Shown: one piece after another, positions 9,876 through 18,282 of the stretch
How the letters are laid out: every line of letters starts with the position of its first letter
Position numbering within the stretch: position 1 is the stretch's first letter
Assembly: GCF_012641435.1 (NCBI RefSeq)
Contig: NZ_JABAIJ010000011.1
Coordinates: 1-64,000 of the forward strand
From: Rhizobium sp. P38BS-XIX
GTDB lineage: Bacteria; Pseudomonadota; Alphaproteobacteria; Rhizobiales; Rhizobiaceae
Direction: 5' to 3'
DNA: 64,000 nt
The notes under the pieces: model-generated
Seen by the model: the letters and a program-made list of their open reading frames with translations, nothing else
Database searches by the model: none
What the model was told of the DNA's origin: nothing
Translations under genes and position numbers: made by a program

Positions 9876-9897
9876 TCCGGCGGCTGATGCCGCCGGA
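9876..9897 (-). other. stem-loop between rhaS and rhaT
   Basis: Perfect 9-base inverted repeat TCCGGCGGC (9876-9884) and GCCGCCGGA (9889-9897) with a 4-base loop, 22 bases after the rhaS stop and without a U-tract. Such structures after binding-protein genes usually protect the upstream message and lower expression of the membrane components; that role is inferred. Confidence 0.7.
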
Positions 9898-9919
9898 GAG
9901 CTGCGAGTTCGATTTTCGA

Positions 9920-10915
9920 TCAGAAAACCTTGGAGAACTGATCGATGTTCGAAGCGTTGTAGACGAACGGATCGGCCATGGCGGCTTCGCCGTTTTCGCC
10001 AACCTTGATCTTGCCCATGCGGCCGGCATTGATCTCGCTGCCCGGCTTGCCGTCGGTCTCGCCCTTGACGAGGCGATAGGCAATCTGGGTTGCGGAATAG
10101 CCGAGATCGATCGGGTTCCAGATCGCGAATTCCTTGGTCGCGCCGGACTTGATCGCGCCGGCCATTTCAGACGGCAGGCCGAGACCGGTCACGTAGACCT
10201 TGCCGATTTTGCCGGCATCCTTGACGGCCTGCGATGCGGCGAGCACGCCAACGGTTGTCGGAGCGACGATGACCTTGACTTCCGGGTGCGAGGTCAGGAG
10301 GCCCTGGGCTTCACGATAGCTCTTGTCCGAGAGATCGTCACCATAAACGGTCGTGACGAGGTTGAGGCCCGGGAAATCCTTGAGCTGCTTCTTCATCTCG
10401 CCGATCCAGATGTTCTGGTTGGTCGAGGTGGTCGTTGCCGACAGGATGGCGAAGTCGCCCTTGCCGCCGTCGAGATGATCCTTGGCGAGCGTGAGGCACA
10501 TCTTGCCGATCAGCTCATTCGACGAAGGGTTCAGCTGCAGGATGCGGCCGGCCTTGGCGACGCCGGAGTCCCAGGAGATGACCTTGATGCCACGCTGCGC
10601 TGCTTTCTTGAGGGCAGGCACAACGGCGTCGGGATCGTTTGCGGAAATCGCGATGGCATCGACGCCCTGTGCGATCAACGAGTTGATCACTTCGATCTGG
10701 CCTTCGGCCGTGGTCGAGGTCGGGCCGGTGTAGATCACCTGCACGCCGCCGAGATCCTTGGCAGCTTCCTGGGCGCCCTTGTTGGCGGCTTCAAAGAAGC
10801 CGTTGCCCAGCGACTTTACCACGAGACCGATCTTGATATCTTTTGCACTGGCCGCGCCGGCGAAAAGCGTGGCGGCGAGCGCAACCCCAAGCGCCAGTTT
10901 CTTTGCTATATTCAT
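9920..10915 (-). CDS. rhaS: rhamnose ABC transporter substrate-binding protein RhaS
   Basis: 331 residues from ATG 10915, with GGGAGGAA at 10921-10928. Signal peptide MNIAKKLALGVALAATLFAG-AASA, then the type I binding fold of the RbsB/LacI-like class: KIGLVVKSLGNGFFEAANKG at the mature start, GVDAIAISANDPDAVVPALK and the hinge ITWDS-like VISWDSGVAKAGR. It captures L-rhamnose in the periplasm for RhaTPQ. It is the second gene of the rhaR-led operon, 53 bases from rhaR. Confidence 0.93.
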   Translation of the reverse strand: MNIAKKLALGVALAATLFAGAASAKDIKIGLVVKSLGNGFFEAANKGAQEAAKDLGGVQVIYTGPTSTTAEGQIEVINSLIAQGVDAIAISANDPDAVVPALKKAAQRGIKVISWDSGVAKAGRILQLNPSSNELIGKMCLTLAKDHLDGGKGDFAILSATTTSTNQNIWIGEMKKQLKDFPGLNLVTTVYGDDLSDKSYREAQGLLTSHPEVKVIVAPTTVGVLAASQAVKDAGKIGKVYVTGLGLPSEMAGAIKSGATKEFAIWNPIDLGYSATQIAYRLVKGETDGKPGSEINAGRMGKIKVGENGEAAMADPFVYNASNIDQFSKVF

Positions 10916-10968
10916 GTCACTTCCTCCCAAAGTTAATAGGTATGCTCACCCCACCTGAGCCGCGCTTC

Positions 10969-11781
10969 TCATGCGACTGACGGGGAATCTTCCTCCTCGG
11001 CCTGAGCCGAAACATTCGCGATAATGAGTGAAATGCCCGCGTCTTCGATCATGCGAACGGTATCGGGCGAAATGCCGTCATCGGTGATGATGGTCGAGAC
11101 CTGTTCGAGCGGGCAAAGGATCAGGCTGGAGCGCTGACGGAACTTGCTCGAATCCACCATGACGACGAGTTCGTCGGCCTGGCGCATGAGCTTCTGCTCG
11201 CTCTGGATGACCAGAGCGTCGGCCTCCATGACGCCAAGCGGGCCGACGCCCTGGGCGCCGATGAACATGCGCCGGGCATAGAAATTGCGAATGGTGTCAT
11301 TGTCGAACGGCGAGAGGATCAGACTCTGCTCGCGATAAATCGCGCCACCCGGCACCGTCACGGTGTTTTTCGAATGTTTGACCAGATGCTCGGCAATAGC
11401 GAATGAGTTCGTCATTACCTGAAGCCGGAAGGCCGAGATGTAATGCACCAGCTGGAACGTCGTCGTTCCACCATTGATGATGATGGCGTCGCCTGGATTG
11501 CAGAGTTCGGCGGCCTTGCGCGCAATTGCGCGTTTCCTATCGATATTGACGGCTTCAGAGACGCGGAAAGGCCGTGCCGCCAGATTGCCAAGCTGCGGAG
11601 GATGAATCGATTCTGCGCCGCCGCGCACACGGCGGATCTTTCCCTGAACATGCAGGGCGGCGATATCACGGCGTATCGTCGCTTCCGAAGCCTCTGTCAG
11701 CTCCGATATATCCTGAATCGTCACCACAGACTTTTCCTGTACGGCGCTCAGAATAATGCGATGGCGTTCACGTTCGTGCAT
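10969..11781 (-). CDS. rhaR: DeoR-family transcriptional regulator RhaR
   Basis: 270 residues from ATG 11781, which has GGAGGAG directly upstream; the longer frame to 11829 has no such site. The N-terminal DeoR helix-turn-helix reads VVTIQDISELTEASEATIRRDI with the wing GKIRRVRGGAES. The DeoRC sensor domain has DAIIINGGTTTFQLV, which binds a phosphosugar-type ligand. In R. leguminosarum RhaR is the negative regulator of the rhamnose genes. Here it is the first gene of its operon and faces rhaD across a 206-base gap that carries two sets of tandem 10-base repeats, its likely operators. Autoregulation is therefore probable. Confidence 0.92.
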   Translation of the reverse strand: MHERERHRIILSAVQEKSVVTIQDISELTEASEATIRRDIAALHVQGKIRRVRGGAESIHPPQLGNLAARPFRVSEAVNIDRKRAIARKAAELCNPGDAIIINGGTTTFQLVHYISAFRLQVMTNSFAIAEHLVKHSKNTVTVPGGAIYREQSLILSPFDNDTIRNFYARRMFIGAQGVGPLGVMEADALVIQSEQKLMRQADELVVMVDSSKFRQRSSLILCPLEQVSTIITDDGISPDTVRMIEDAGISLIIANVSAQAEEEDSPSVA

Positions 11782-11800
11782 CGGCTCCTCCTTGAGGGCG

Positions 11801-11829
11801 GTTATTTCGTAAATATGACAATGTGTCAA
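11801..11829 (-). promoter_or_regulatory. predicted promoter of rhaRSTPQUK
   Basis: On the minus strand TTGACA (11829-11824) is followed after 17 bases by AATAAC (11806-11801), four of six matches to the -10 consensus. The -35 box abuts the left tandem operator. The leader would be only about a dozen bases. Confidence 0.5.
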
Positions 11830-11848
11830 TCATAAACGATCATAAACT
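11829..11848 (-). promoter_or_regulatory. left tandem 10-bp operator, probably for RhaR
   Basis: Two head-to-tail 10-base units, ATCATAAACG (11829-11838) and ATCATAAACT (11839-11848). The element touches the minus-strand -35 box and is the inverted counterpart of the right element at 11871-11890 (15 of 20 positions match). DeoR proteins commonly bind direct repeats, so RhaR is the obvious candidate. Confidence 0.6.
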
Positions 11849-11870
11849 TTCATATTGCATCGCAACATTA

Positions 11871-11890
11871 TCGTTTTTGATCGTTTTCGA
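11871..11890 (+). promoter_or_regulatory. right tandem 10-bp operator, probably for RhaR
   Basis: Two head-to-tail units, TCGTTTTTGA (11871-11880) and TCGTTTTCGA (11881-11890), directly abutting the plus-strand TTGACA. Its complement aligns with the left element, sharing AAACGATCA. Confidence 0.6.
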
Positions 11891-11920
11891 TTGACAAAGC
11901 GACGGTGGGTGAGCGATATC
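11891..11920 (+). promoter_or_regulatory. predicted promoter of rhaDI
   Basis: Consensus -35 TTGACA at 11891-11896, then 18 bases, then GATATC (11915-11920), a weak -10. The -35 box begins where the right tandem operator ends, so bound RhaR would block polymerase. Confidence 0.5.
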
Positions 11921-11987
11921 CTGCTCACAAAGGGCGGCTCCATCCTGGTTTGATCCGCCCGAAGACTTGATTTCAAGGGAGGATGAT

Positions 11988-14084
11988 ATGGCGGCTGACG
12001 TTCAGCTTCTGAAGAACCGTTGGGATGATGCATATGCTGATGGACTCGATGAGCCGGGCAAGCTGCTTTATCGGTCGAATCTGCTCGGTGCCGACAAGCG
12101 TATCACCAACTACGGCGGCGGCAACACCTCGGCCAAGGTCATGGAAACCGACCCGCTCTCGGGCGAAAAGGTTAGGGTATTGTGGGTCAAGGGCTCCGGT
12201 GGCGATGTCGGCACCATCAAGCTCGATGGCTTCGCCACGCTCTATCAGGACAAGCTCGACAGCCTGAAGAACATCTATCAGGGTGTCGCCGACGAAGATC
12301 GTATGGTCGGCTTCCTGCCGCATTGCACCTTCAACCTCAATGCTCGCGCCGCTTCCATCGATACGCCGCTGCATGGCTTTGTGCCGTTCACCCATGTCGA
12401 TCACATGCATCCCGACGCGATCATCGCCATCGCCGCTTCGAAGAATTCGCGCGACCTGACACGCGAAATTTTTGGCGATGACATCGGCTGGCTCCCGTGG
12501 CGTCGTCCGGGCTTCCAGCTCGGGCTCGATCTTGAAGCCTTCGTCAAGGCGCATCCGAATTCCAAGGGCGTTGTCCTCGAAAGCCATGGTCTTTTCACCT
12601 GGGCCAATGATGCGAAGGAATGCTACGAGCTGACCCTTCAGACCATCAACAAGGCGATCGAATGGTTTGCCGCCAAGACCGAAGGCAAGACCATTTTCGG
12701 TGGTTCGGTGGTCGAAAGCCTGCCGCAGGCGGAACGCCGCGCCATCGCCGCCCGGCTGATGCCTGAGATTCGCGGCCGCATCGGCAAGGCAGAGCGCAAG
12801 CTCGGTGATTTCGATGATCAGAACGCCGTGCTCGAATTCGTCAATTCGAAGAGCCTCCGCCCGCTCGGCGCGCTCGGCACCAGCTGCCCGGATCATTTCC
12901 TGCGCACGAAGATCCGCCCGTTGATCGTCGACTTCGATCCGGCGAAGCCCGATGTCGACGCCGTGATCGCTGGTCTCGACAAGGCGCTGGAGGACTATCG
13001 CGCCAACTACGCACGCTATTATAATGATTGCAAGCACGACAATTCGCCTGCCATGCGCGATCCGAACCCGGTGATCTTCCTCGTTCCAGGCGTCGGCATG
13101 CTGTCTTTCGCTCGTGATAAGGCAACCGCCCGCATAGCCGGCGAATTCTACGTCAACGCCATCAACGTCATGCGCGGCGCATCCACGGTGTCCGAATATC
13201 AGGGTCTGCCCGAGCAGGAAGCCTTCGATATCGAATACTGGCTGCTGGAGGAGGCGAAGCTGCAGCGCATGCCGAAGCCGAAGAGCCTTGCCGGCCGCGT
13301 TGCCTTCGTGACCGGCGGTGCCGGCGGCATCGGCCGCGCCACGGCCGCGCGCCTGGTGGGCGAGGGTGCTTGCGTTGTTCTGGCTGACATCGACCAGGCA
13401 GCACTTGAGAGTACCCAGGCAGACTTTGCGAAAATGTTCGGTGCCGACGCCGTGCGAAGTGTCAAGCTCGACGTGACGAAGGAAGATGCCGTCATCTCCT
13501 CCTTCGTCGAGGCTTGCGTCGAGTTTGGTGGCGTCGACATTCTCGTGTCGAATGCCGGCATTGCATCGTCCGCGCCGATCGAAAGCACCGAGCTTTCGAT
13601 GTGGAACCGCAACATGGATATTCTCGCGACCGGATACTTCCTCGTGTCGCGTGAAGCCTTCCGCCTATTCCGACGGCAAAACCTAGGCGGCAACGTCGTC
13701 TTTGTCGCATCGAAGAACGGCCTGGCCTCGTCGCCGAATGCCGCTGCCTACTGCACGGCCAAGGCCGCCGAAATCCATCTCGCCCGCTGCCTGGCACTGG
13801 AGGGCGCGGAAGCGGGTATCCGTGTGAACACCGTCAATCCCGACGCCGTTCTGCGCGGCTCGAAGATCTGGAACGGTGAATGGCGCGAGCAGCGCGCGGC
13901 CTCCTCCAAGATCGAGGTGGACGAGCTGGAGGAACATTACCGCAAGCGTTCGATGCTGAAGCTCAATGTCCTGCCCGAGGACATTGCCGAGGCAATCTAT
14001 TTCCTGGCCTCGGACCTCTCCGCCAAATCGACCGGCAATATCATCAACGTTGACGCCGGCAACGCGCAGAGCTTCACGCGCTGA
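11988..14084 (+). CDS. rhaD: bifunctional rhamnulose-1-phosphate aldolase / lactaldehyde dehydrogenase RhaD
   Basis: 698 residues from ATG 11988, preceded by AAGGGAGGATG. The N-terminal part (about 1-420) is a class II aldolase domain with NLLGADKRITNYGGGNTSAK and HVDHMHPDA, the zinc-binding histidine region. The C-terminal part (about 430-698) is a short-chain dehydrogenase with FVTGGAGGIGRATA, SNAGIASS and the catalytic Y-x-x-x-K in AAYCTAKAAE. It cleaves rhamnulose 1-phosphate to dihydroxyacetone phosphate and L-lactaldehyde, and the fused dehydrogenase is thought to oxidise the aldehyde. First gene of the plus-strand rhaDI operon, under the right-hand operator. Confidence 0.93.
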   Translation: MAADVQLLKNRWDDAYADGLDEPGKLLYRSNLLGADKRITNYGGGNTSAKVMETDPLSGEKVRVLWVKGSGGDVGTIKLDGFATLYQDKLDSLKNIYQGVADEDRMVGFLPHCTFNLNARAASIDTPLHGFVPFTHVDHMHPDAIIAIAASKNSRDLTREIFGDDIGWLPWRRPGFQLGLDLEAFVKAHPNSKGVVLESHGLFTWANDAKECYELTLQTINKAIEWFAAKTEGKTIFGGSVVESLPQAERRAIAARLMPEIRGRIGKAERKLGDFDDQNAVLEFVNSKSLRPLGALGTSCPDHFLRTKIRPLIVDFDPAKPDVDAVIAGLDKALEDYRANYARYYNDCKHDNSPAMRDPNPVIFLVPGVGMLSFARDKATARIAGEFYVNAINVMRGASTVSEYQGLPEQEAFDIEYWLLEEAKLQRMPKPKSLAGRVAFVTGGAGGIGRATAARLVGEGACVVLADIDQAALESTQADFAKMFGADAVRSVKLDVTKEDAVISSFVEACVEFGGVDILVSNAGIASSAPIESTELSMWNRNMDILATGYFLVSREAFRLFRRQNLGGNVVFVASKNGLASSPNAAAYCTAKAAEIHLARCLALEGAEAGIRVNTVNPDAVLRGSKIWNGEWREQRAASSKIEVDELEEHYRKRSMLKLNVLPEDIAEAIYFLASDLSAKSTGNIINVDAGNAQSFTR

Positions 14085-14148
14085 TTTCAAATAGCCTGCG
14101 CCGCCGCTATCTTTGCCGGCGCGGGCCTTCATCGTTTGGGAGGAAAGA

Positions 14149-15441
14149 ATGGCCGAGTTTAGAATTGCGCCCGATCTGGTTGCTGCAGAAAACGACAAGC
14201 GCGCCGCTGCGCTGAAATCCGATTATGAGGCGCTCGGCGCCACGCTTGCCCGTCGTGGCGTTGATATCGAGGCCGTCACGAAGAAGGTATCGGAATTCTT
14301 CGTTGCCGTCCCTTCCTGGGGGGTCGGTACCGGCGGTACGCGCTTTGCCCGTTTTCCCGGCACCGGCGAGCCGCGCGGTATTTTCGACAAGCTCGACGAT
14401 TGCGCCGTCATCCAGCAGCTGACCCGCGCGACGCCCAGGGTTTCGCTGCATGTTCCCTGGGACAAGGCCGATCCGCGTGAACTGAAGGCCAAGGGCGAGG
14501 CACTCGGCCTTGGCTTCGATGCCATGAACTCCAACACCTTCTCGGATGCGCCGGGCCAGGCACATTCCTACAAGTTCGGCTCGCTCAGCCATGTCGATGC
14601 GGCAACCCGCGCCCAGGCCGTCGAGCACAACATCGAATGCATCGAGATCGGCGAGGCGATCGGCTCGAAGGCGCTGACTGTATGGATCGGTGACGGCTCG
14701 AATTTCCCCGGCCAGACGAATTTCACCAAGGCGTTCGAGCGCTATCTCGCCGCCATGGCCGATATCTACAAGGCGCTACCGGATGACTGGCGCCTGTTCT
14801 CCGAACATAAAATGTACGAGCCGGCCTTCTATTCGACTGTGGTTCAGGATTGGGGCACCAACTATCTGATCGCGCAGACGCTCGGCCCCAAGGCGCATTG
14901 CCTTGTCGACCTCGGTCATCACGCGCCGAACACGAATATCGAGATGATCGTCGCGCGCCTTATTCAGTTCGGCAAGCTCGGAGGCTTCCACTTCAACGAT
15001 TCCAAGTATGGCGACGACGATCTCGACGCCGGTGCGATCGAGCCTTATCGTCTGTTCCTCGTCTTCAACGAACTGGTCGATGCCGAGCGCCGTGGCGTCA
15101 ACGACTTCAATCCGGCCCACATGATCGACCAGTCGCACAACGTCACGGACCCGATCGAGAGCCTTATTTCCAGCGCCAACGAGATCCGTCGTGCCTATGC
15201 CCAGGCGCTGATCGTCGATCGCAATGCACTCGGCGATTATCAGGAAGCAAATGACGCCCTGATGGCCTCGGAGACGCTGAAGCGTGCCTATCGCGCCGAT
15301 GTCGAGCCCATCCTCGCCGAAGCGCGCCGCCGGGCCGGTGGTGCGATCGATCCGGTCGCTACCTATCGGCAGAGCGGCTATCGCCGCAAGGTTGCCGCGG
15401 AGCGGCCCGCCTCGGTCGCCGGTAGCGGCGGCATCATCTGA
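14149..15441 (+). CDS. rhaI: L-rhamnose isomerase RhaI
   Basis: 430 residues from ATG 14149, with GGGAGGAAAG just upstream (the frame is open 36 bases further but without a site). It belongs to the rhizobial/pseudomonad type of L-rhamnose isomerase, a xylose-isomerase-like barrel. Metal-ligand regions are visible: WRLFSEHKMYEPAFYS, CLVDLGHHAPNTNIE and GGFHFNDSKYGDDDLDAG. It converts L-rhamnose to L-rhamnulose in the cytosol. The gap of 64 bases from rhaD contains a GC-rich imperfect hairpin but no separate promoter that I can recognise. Confidence 0.93.
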   Translation: MAEFRIAPDLVAAENDKRAAALKSDYEALGATLARRGVDIEAVTKKVSEFFVAVPSWGVGTGGTRFARFPGTGEPRGIFDKLDDCAVIQQLTRATPRVSLHVPWDKADPRELKAKGEALGLGFDAMNSNTFSDAPGQAHSYKFGSLSHVDAATRAQAVEHNIECIEIGEAIGSKALTVWIGDGSNFPGQTNFTKAFERYLAAMADIYKALPDDWRLFSEHKMYEPAFYSTVVQDWGTNYLIAQTLGPKAHCLVDLGHHAPNTNIEMIVARLIQFGKLGGFHFNDSKYGDDDLDAGAIEPYRLFLVFNELVDAERRGVNDFNPAHMIDQSHNVTDPIESLISSANEIRRAYAQALIVDRNALGDYQEANDALMASETLKRAYRADVEPILAEARRRAGGAIDPVATYRQSGYRRKVAAERPASVAGSGGII

Positions 15442-15815
15442 TATGCTCGATTGCCGGCGGACGCGTTCGGCATTCGATGGCTCTCCGGTGACCGGCCCCT
15501 CGCGATCGCTCATGATCGGTTATGAGCGATCTCCATATTCGGCTCGCATGTGTACGCCAATGCTGCGTCGCTCCTCAAGATACTGAAGATACCTGCATAT
15601 TTGTCATGTTCGTTTGGCAAGTTCGATATCGACGTCGGAAGGCTCGGTTCCGGGCATGGTGCTTTTGTCTTCCAGATTTATATCCGCCGTGAATTCACTT
15701 TCGAGTGGCCCGGCTACGGGAATTGAGTATGGTCGATTGCAAATGGTTCGCCGTGATTTGGCAGCACCTGCTACCTTCATTGACAGAGCCTGTTTTCGAT
15801 AGGTGAGGAAAGACG
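15442..15815. other. 374-base intergenic region after rhaI
   Basis: Contains a perfect stem-loop at 15504-15531 and the promoter region of the aldolase gene. On the minus strand 15604-15780 is an open frame of 58 codons beginning MKVAGAAKSRR, without a ribosome binding site and not recognised; it may be a gene remnant or chance. A short repeat AAGATAC occurs twice around 15575-15592. Confidence 0.4.
15504..15531. terminator. stem-loop downstream of rhaI
   Basis: Perfect arms GATCGCTCAT (15504-15513) and ATGAGCGATC (15522-15531) with an 8-base loop, 62 bases after the rhaI stop. No U-tract follows, so termination is only one possibility; it could also be a protein-binding palindrome. Confidence 0.45.
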
Positions 15816-16610
15816 ATGACGACTGATATTAACGGTTTTGCCGGGCGTCTGAAGCGCCGCGAGAATGGCGGCATGATCTCCGGTTGGGTCGGTATTCCCG
15901 ATCCGATGCTCGTCAATCACCTGGCACAGGAAGATTTCGATACCGTCGTGCTCGATATGCAGCATGGCATGTGGGACATGACGTCTGCTGCAAGCGGCAT
16001 TGCCCATGTCAGGTTGGCCGGAAAGCCGGCAATCGCCCGTATCCCCGTTGGCGATTTCGCGTCGGCTTCGCGGCTTCTGGACGCAGGTGCTTCCGCCATC
16101 ATTGCACCGATGATCAATTCTGCAGATGATGCCCGTGCCCTGGTGAAGGCGACGAAATATCCGCCGCTCGGCGAGCGTAGTTGGGGGCCTTCCCTTGCGC
16201 TCAATCATTTCGGCATTCCGGCTGAAGACTATTTGCAGAGCGCAAATAGCCTGACCGTCACGATTGCCATGGTGGAAACCCGAACGGCTCTGGATGCCAT
16301 CGATGAAATTCTGGCCGTCGACGGTATCGACGGCATTTTTGTTGGCCCCTCGGATCTATCCATTGCGCTTTCGAATGGCGCCCGGTTGGCCCCCGACAGC
16401 GCCGCGATCGACCAGGCGCTGGCAACTGCGCTTGCACGCTGCCGCGCCCACGGCAAGGTGATCTGTGCTTTTGGCGGCGATGGCGCCCGTGCCGGAGAAT
16501 ATCTGAAGCTTGGCCTCGATCTGGTTATTGCCGGCACGGAAACGGCGCAACTCAGGGCTGGTGCGCGCACTGCCATTCAGGCGGCGCGGAAAAGCGCTGG
16601 CCAAGTGTGA
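15816..16610 (+). CDS. HpcH/HpaI-family class II aldolase (2-keto-3-deoxy sugar acid type)
   Basis: 264 residues of the HpcH/HpaI aldolase family. Seen: GWVGIPDPMLVNHLAQEDFD, VVLDMQHGMWD with the likely catalytic histidine, IARIPVGD, PMINSADDARALVKATKYPP, GERSWGPS and FVGPSDLSIALS. These enzymes cleave 4-hydroxy-2-oxo acids to pyruvate and an aldehyde using a divalent metal. It lies downstream of rhaDI, so a keto-deoxy-rhamnonate or similar substrate is tempting, but the 374-base gap and its own GAGGAAAG site suggest independent expression. Substrate not assignable. Confidence 0.88.
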   Translation: MTTDINGFAGRLKRRENGGMISGWVGIPDPMLVNHLAQEDFDTVVLDMQHGMWDMTSAASGIAHVRLAGKPAIARIPVGDFASASRLLDAGASAIIAPMINSADDARALVKATKYPPLGERSWGPSLALNHFGIPAEDYLQSANSLTVTIAMVETRTALDAIDEILAVDGIDGIFVGPSDLSIALSNGARLAPDSAAIDQALATALARCRAHGKVICAFGGDGARAGEYLKLGLDLVIAGTETAQLRAGARTAIQAARKSAGQV

Positions 16611-16671
16611 CGTGACAGCCGTGCATCAACGGCTTTGGGATATGCGGTTCATTCCATGACGTTGGGTGTCA

Positions 16672-16707
16672 CGTCTAGATCTGCCATTGCGTTGGCAGAT
16701 CTAGACG
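16672..16707. terminator. perfect 15-bp hairpin between convergent genes
   Basis: Arms CGTCTAGATCTGCCA (16672-16686) and TGGCAGATCTAGACG (16693-16707) with a 6-base loop. It lies 61 bases after the aldolase stop and 31 bases beyond the stop of the minus-strand small gene, the position of a bidirectional terminator. Neither side has a clear U-tract. Confidence 0.55.
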
Positions 16708-16738
16708 CTGGAATGCTCAGCGATGAGTGCCGGGCTTG

Positions 16739-16885
16739 TCAGTTGACAAGCTTGACATAGCAAGGATTGTAAGACTCTTCGCCACAACTGCTGCGCGCTT
16801 TCGCGGGCGTGATCGTATTTTGGATCGCGATGGCGACAAGCGATACGGCGATGACCGTCAAAACAACTCTCGTATATTTATCCAT
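16739..16885 (-). CDS. 48-residue membrane-anchored or exported small protein
   Basis: The frame starts with ATG at 16885, directly behind a strong GGGGGAAA, and stops at 16739. The product starts MDKYTRVVLTVIAVSLVAI, one hydrophobic helix after a short charged start. A polar tail follows with two cysteines (SSCGEES and NPCYVKLVN). The layout is that of a single-pass or signal-peptide small protein of the sort repeated in many rhizobial genomes, sometimes in several copies; that resemblance is from memory. Function unknown. The cysteine-containing periplasmic tail could form a disulphide. Confidence 0.65.
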   Translation of the reverse strand: MDKYTRVVLTVIAVSLVAIAIQNTITPAKARSSCGEESYNPCYVKLVN

Positions 16886-17065
16886 GATTTCCCCCAGGAA
16901 CAGAAAGATGAAAACGGTTGCATCTTAAAATTGATTTTCTGAACGGATCCTGAATATTAATGCCTAAGGTTGCATACGAGCGGTGCATTGTAGACTCTCC
17001 ACGCCTAGTTTGGGCGGCAGCCCATGCTTGCATCCTCGCCGGTCAGGGGGCATTCTCCCGCTGAG

Positions 17066-18154
17066 ATGGCGGAGCGAAATAATTTGTCGAAACTACAGGG
17101 ATTGTCTGTTGGACGCGGTTTGCGGCGGGAGGCAGGCCAGCGCGTGACGCTGCGGACGGTTGCGACAGCGCTCGGTCTTTCGGTTACGACAGTCAGCCGC
17201 GCCCTCAAGGAAGGTCCCGAAGTCAATCGCGAAACGATCGAATTGGTCAAGCGCGTTGCGGGTGAGCTCGGTTATCGCCCAAATCTTGGCGGCATCAACC
17301 TGCGCACGGGCAAAACCCACGCCATCGGCATCGTACTTCCATTCGGGCGCGAGGGGGAAATGAACATCGTCGTTGCCTCGCTGATCGAAGGCGCATCGCG
17401 ATACATGAAGGCGCGAGGATATCGGACGACAATCGTTCCGCAATTGCAAGCGGATGACCCTCTTGCGACGGTGCGCGATATTGTCGAGGAGGGATCGGTG
17501 GACGGCATTGTCATCACCCATACGACCCCACAGGACGATCGCGTCAAATATCTGCTGGAGGTCGGCATGCCCTTTGTTACCTTCGGGCGTACCGAGCTTT
17601 TGAGCGTGCATCCCAGTATCGATCTCGATCATGAGGTGATTGGTGCCGAGGCTGCGCGTCTGCTCCTGGATGCGGGGCATTCCATGCCTTTGCTGATTGC
17701 GCCTAGCCATGACTTCACCTATGGGCTGCAATTCGTTCGCGGTTGGCGCAAGACGTTTGCCGAGCGCAATCTTCAGGCTCAGGATGATTGCATTTATGTT
17801 ACGACGACCACGCCCGACAATGGGCGCGATATGGCAAAGGGCATCATGGCCTTGAAACCAGATGCCACCGCAGCTTTCGTGGCGAGCGAAGAGGCGGCTC
17901 TGGGCTTTCTTGCGGGCTTGCGCGATGTCGGGCGAGAGGTGGGCAAGGATTTTGCGCTGATCACCTATGGCGGCACGGCGTTACCCGGTTTTTTCAATCC
18001 GCCGCTCAGTACGTTCCATTACTCCAACCATGCCGTTGGCGAACGATTGGCGGCTTTTCTGCACCGGGCTATCGCCGGTGAAAATCCTGGTGAGCTCAGC
18101 GAAGTTGTCCGCGCCGTCTTTGTGGATCATCATAGCCAGACGTTTCACGCCTGA
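17066..18154 (+). CDS. LacI-family transcriptional regulator
   Basis: 362 residues from ATG 17066; the frame is open to an ATG at 17024 and the true start is uncertain because neither has a good ribosome binding site. The helix-turn-helix VTLRTVATALGLSVTTVSRALKE with the hinge helix region GELGYRPNLGG is followed by a periplasmic-binding-like sensor domain (IGIVLPFG, VDGIVITHTTPQDDR, AFVASEEAALGFL). It probably represses the downstream sugar operon, whose leader carries two perfect palindromes of LacI-operator type at 18193-18210 and 18283-18296. The effector is unknown. Confidence 0.9.
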   Translation: MAERNNLSKLQGLSVGRGLRREAGQRVTLRTVATALGLSVTTVSRALKEGPEVNRETIELVKRVAGELGYRPNLGGINLRTGKTHAIGIVLPFGREGEMNIVVASLIEGASRYMKARGYRTTIVPQLQADDPLATVRDIVEEGSVDGIVITHTTPQDDRVKYLLEVGMPFVTFGRTELLSVHPSIDLDHEVIGAEAARLLLDAGHSMPLLIAPSHDFTYGLQFVRGWRKTFAERNLQAQDDCIYVTTTTPDNGRDMAKGIMALKPDATAAFVASEEAALGFLAGLRDVGREVGKDFALITYGGTALPGFFNPPLSTFHYSNHAVGERLAAFLHRAIAGENPGELSEVVRAVFVDHHSQTFHA

Positions 18155-18192
18155 ATGATAAATAGTCCGGTGTGAGCAGACGCAGAGAAAGC

Positions 18193-18210
18193 ATTCGTAA
18201 CGTTACGAAT
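18193..18210. promoter_or_regulatory. LacI-type operator O1
   Basis: Perfect 18-base palindrome ATTCGTAACGTTACGAAT with a central CG, the typical LacI/GalR form. It lies 39 bases after the regulator gene and 65 bases upstream of a TTGACA. Confidence 0.75.
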
Positions 18211-18257
18211 TTTGAAACCCGTCAGGTTTTTGTGCTGATATACCAGAAAATAAGCTG

Positions 18258-18263
18258 TTGACA
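18258..18263 (+). promoter_or_regulatory. putative -35 box of the LacI-controlled operon
   Basis: TTGACA between the two operator palindromes. A -10 box at the normal spacing would fall around 18280-18286, overlapping operator O2, but it is poorly conserved. Confidence 0.4.
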
Positions 18264-18282
18264 GCTGGTGTGTTTTTAATAA

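Noticed and set aside
9887-10936. 349-codon plus-strand frame opposite rhaS
   Set aside because: rhaS with signal peptide and binding-protein motifs is the real gene; the opposite frame shows no domain.
12825-13037. Long antisense frames opposite rhaD
   Set aside because: rhaD is recognisable over its whole length; the antisense frames have no domains or ribosome sites.
15604-15780. 58-codon minus-strand frame between rhaI and the aldolase gene
   Set aside because: No ribosome binding site and no recognised similarity; kept only as a note in the intergenic entry.
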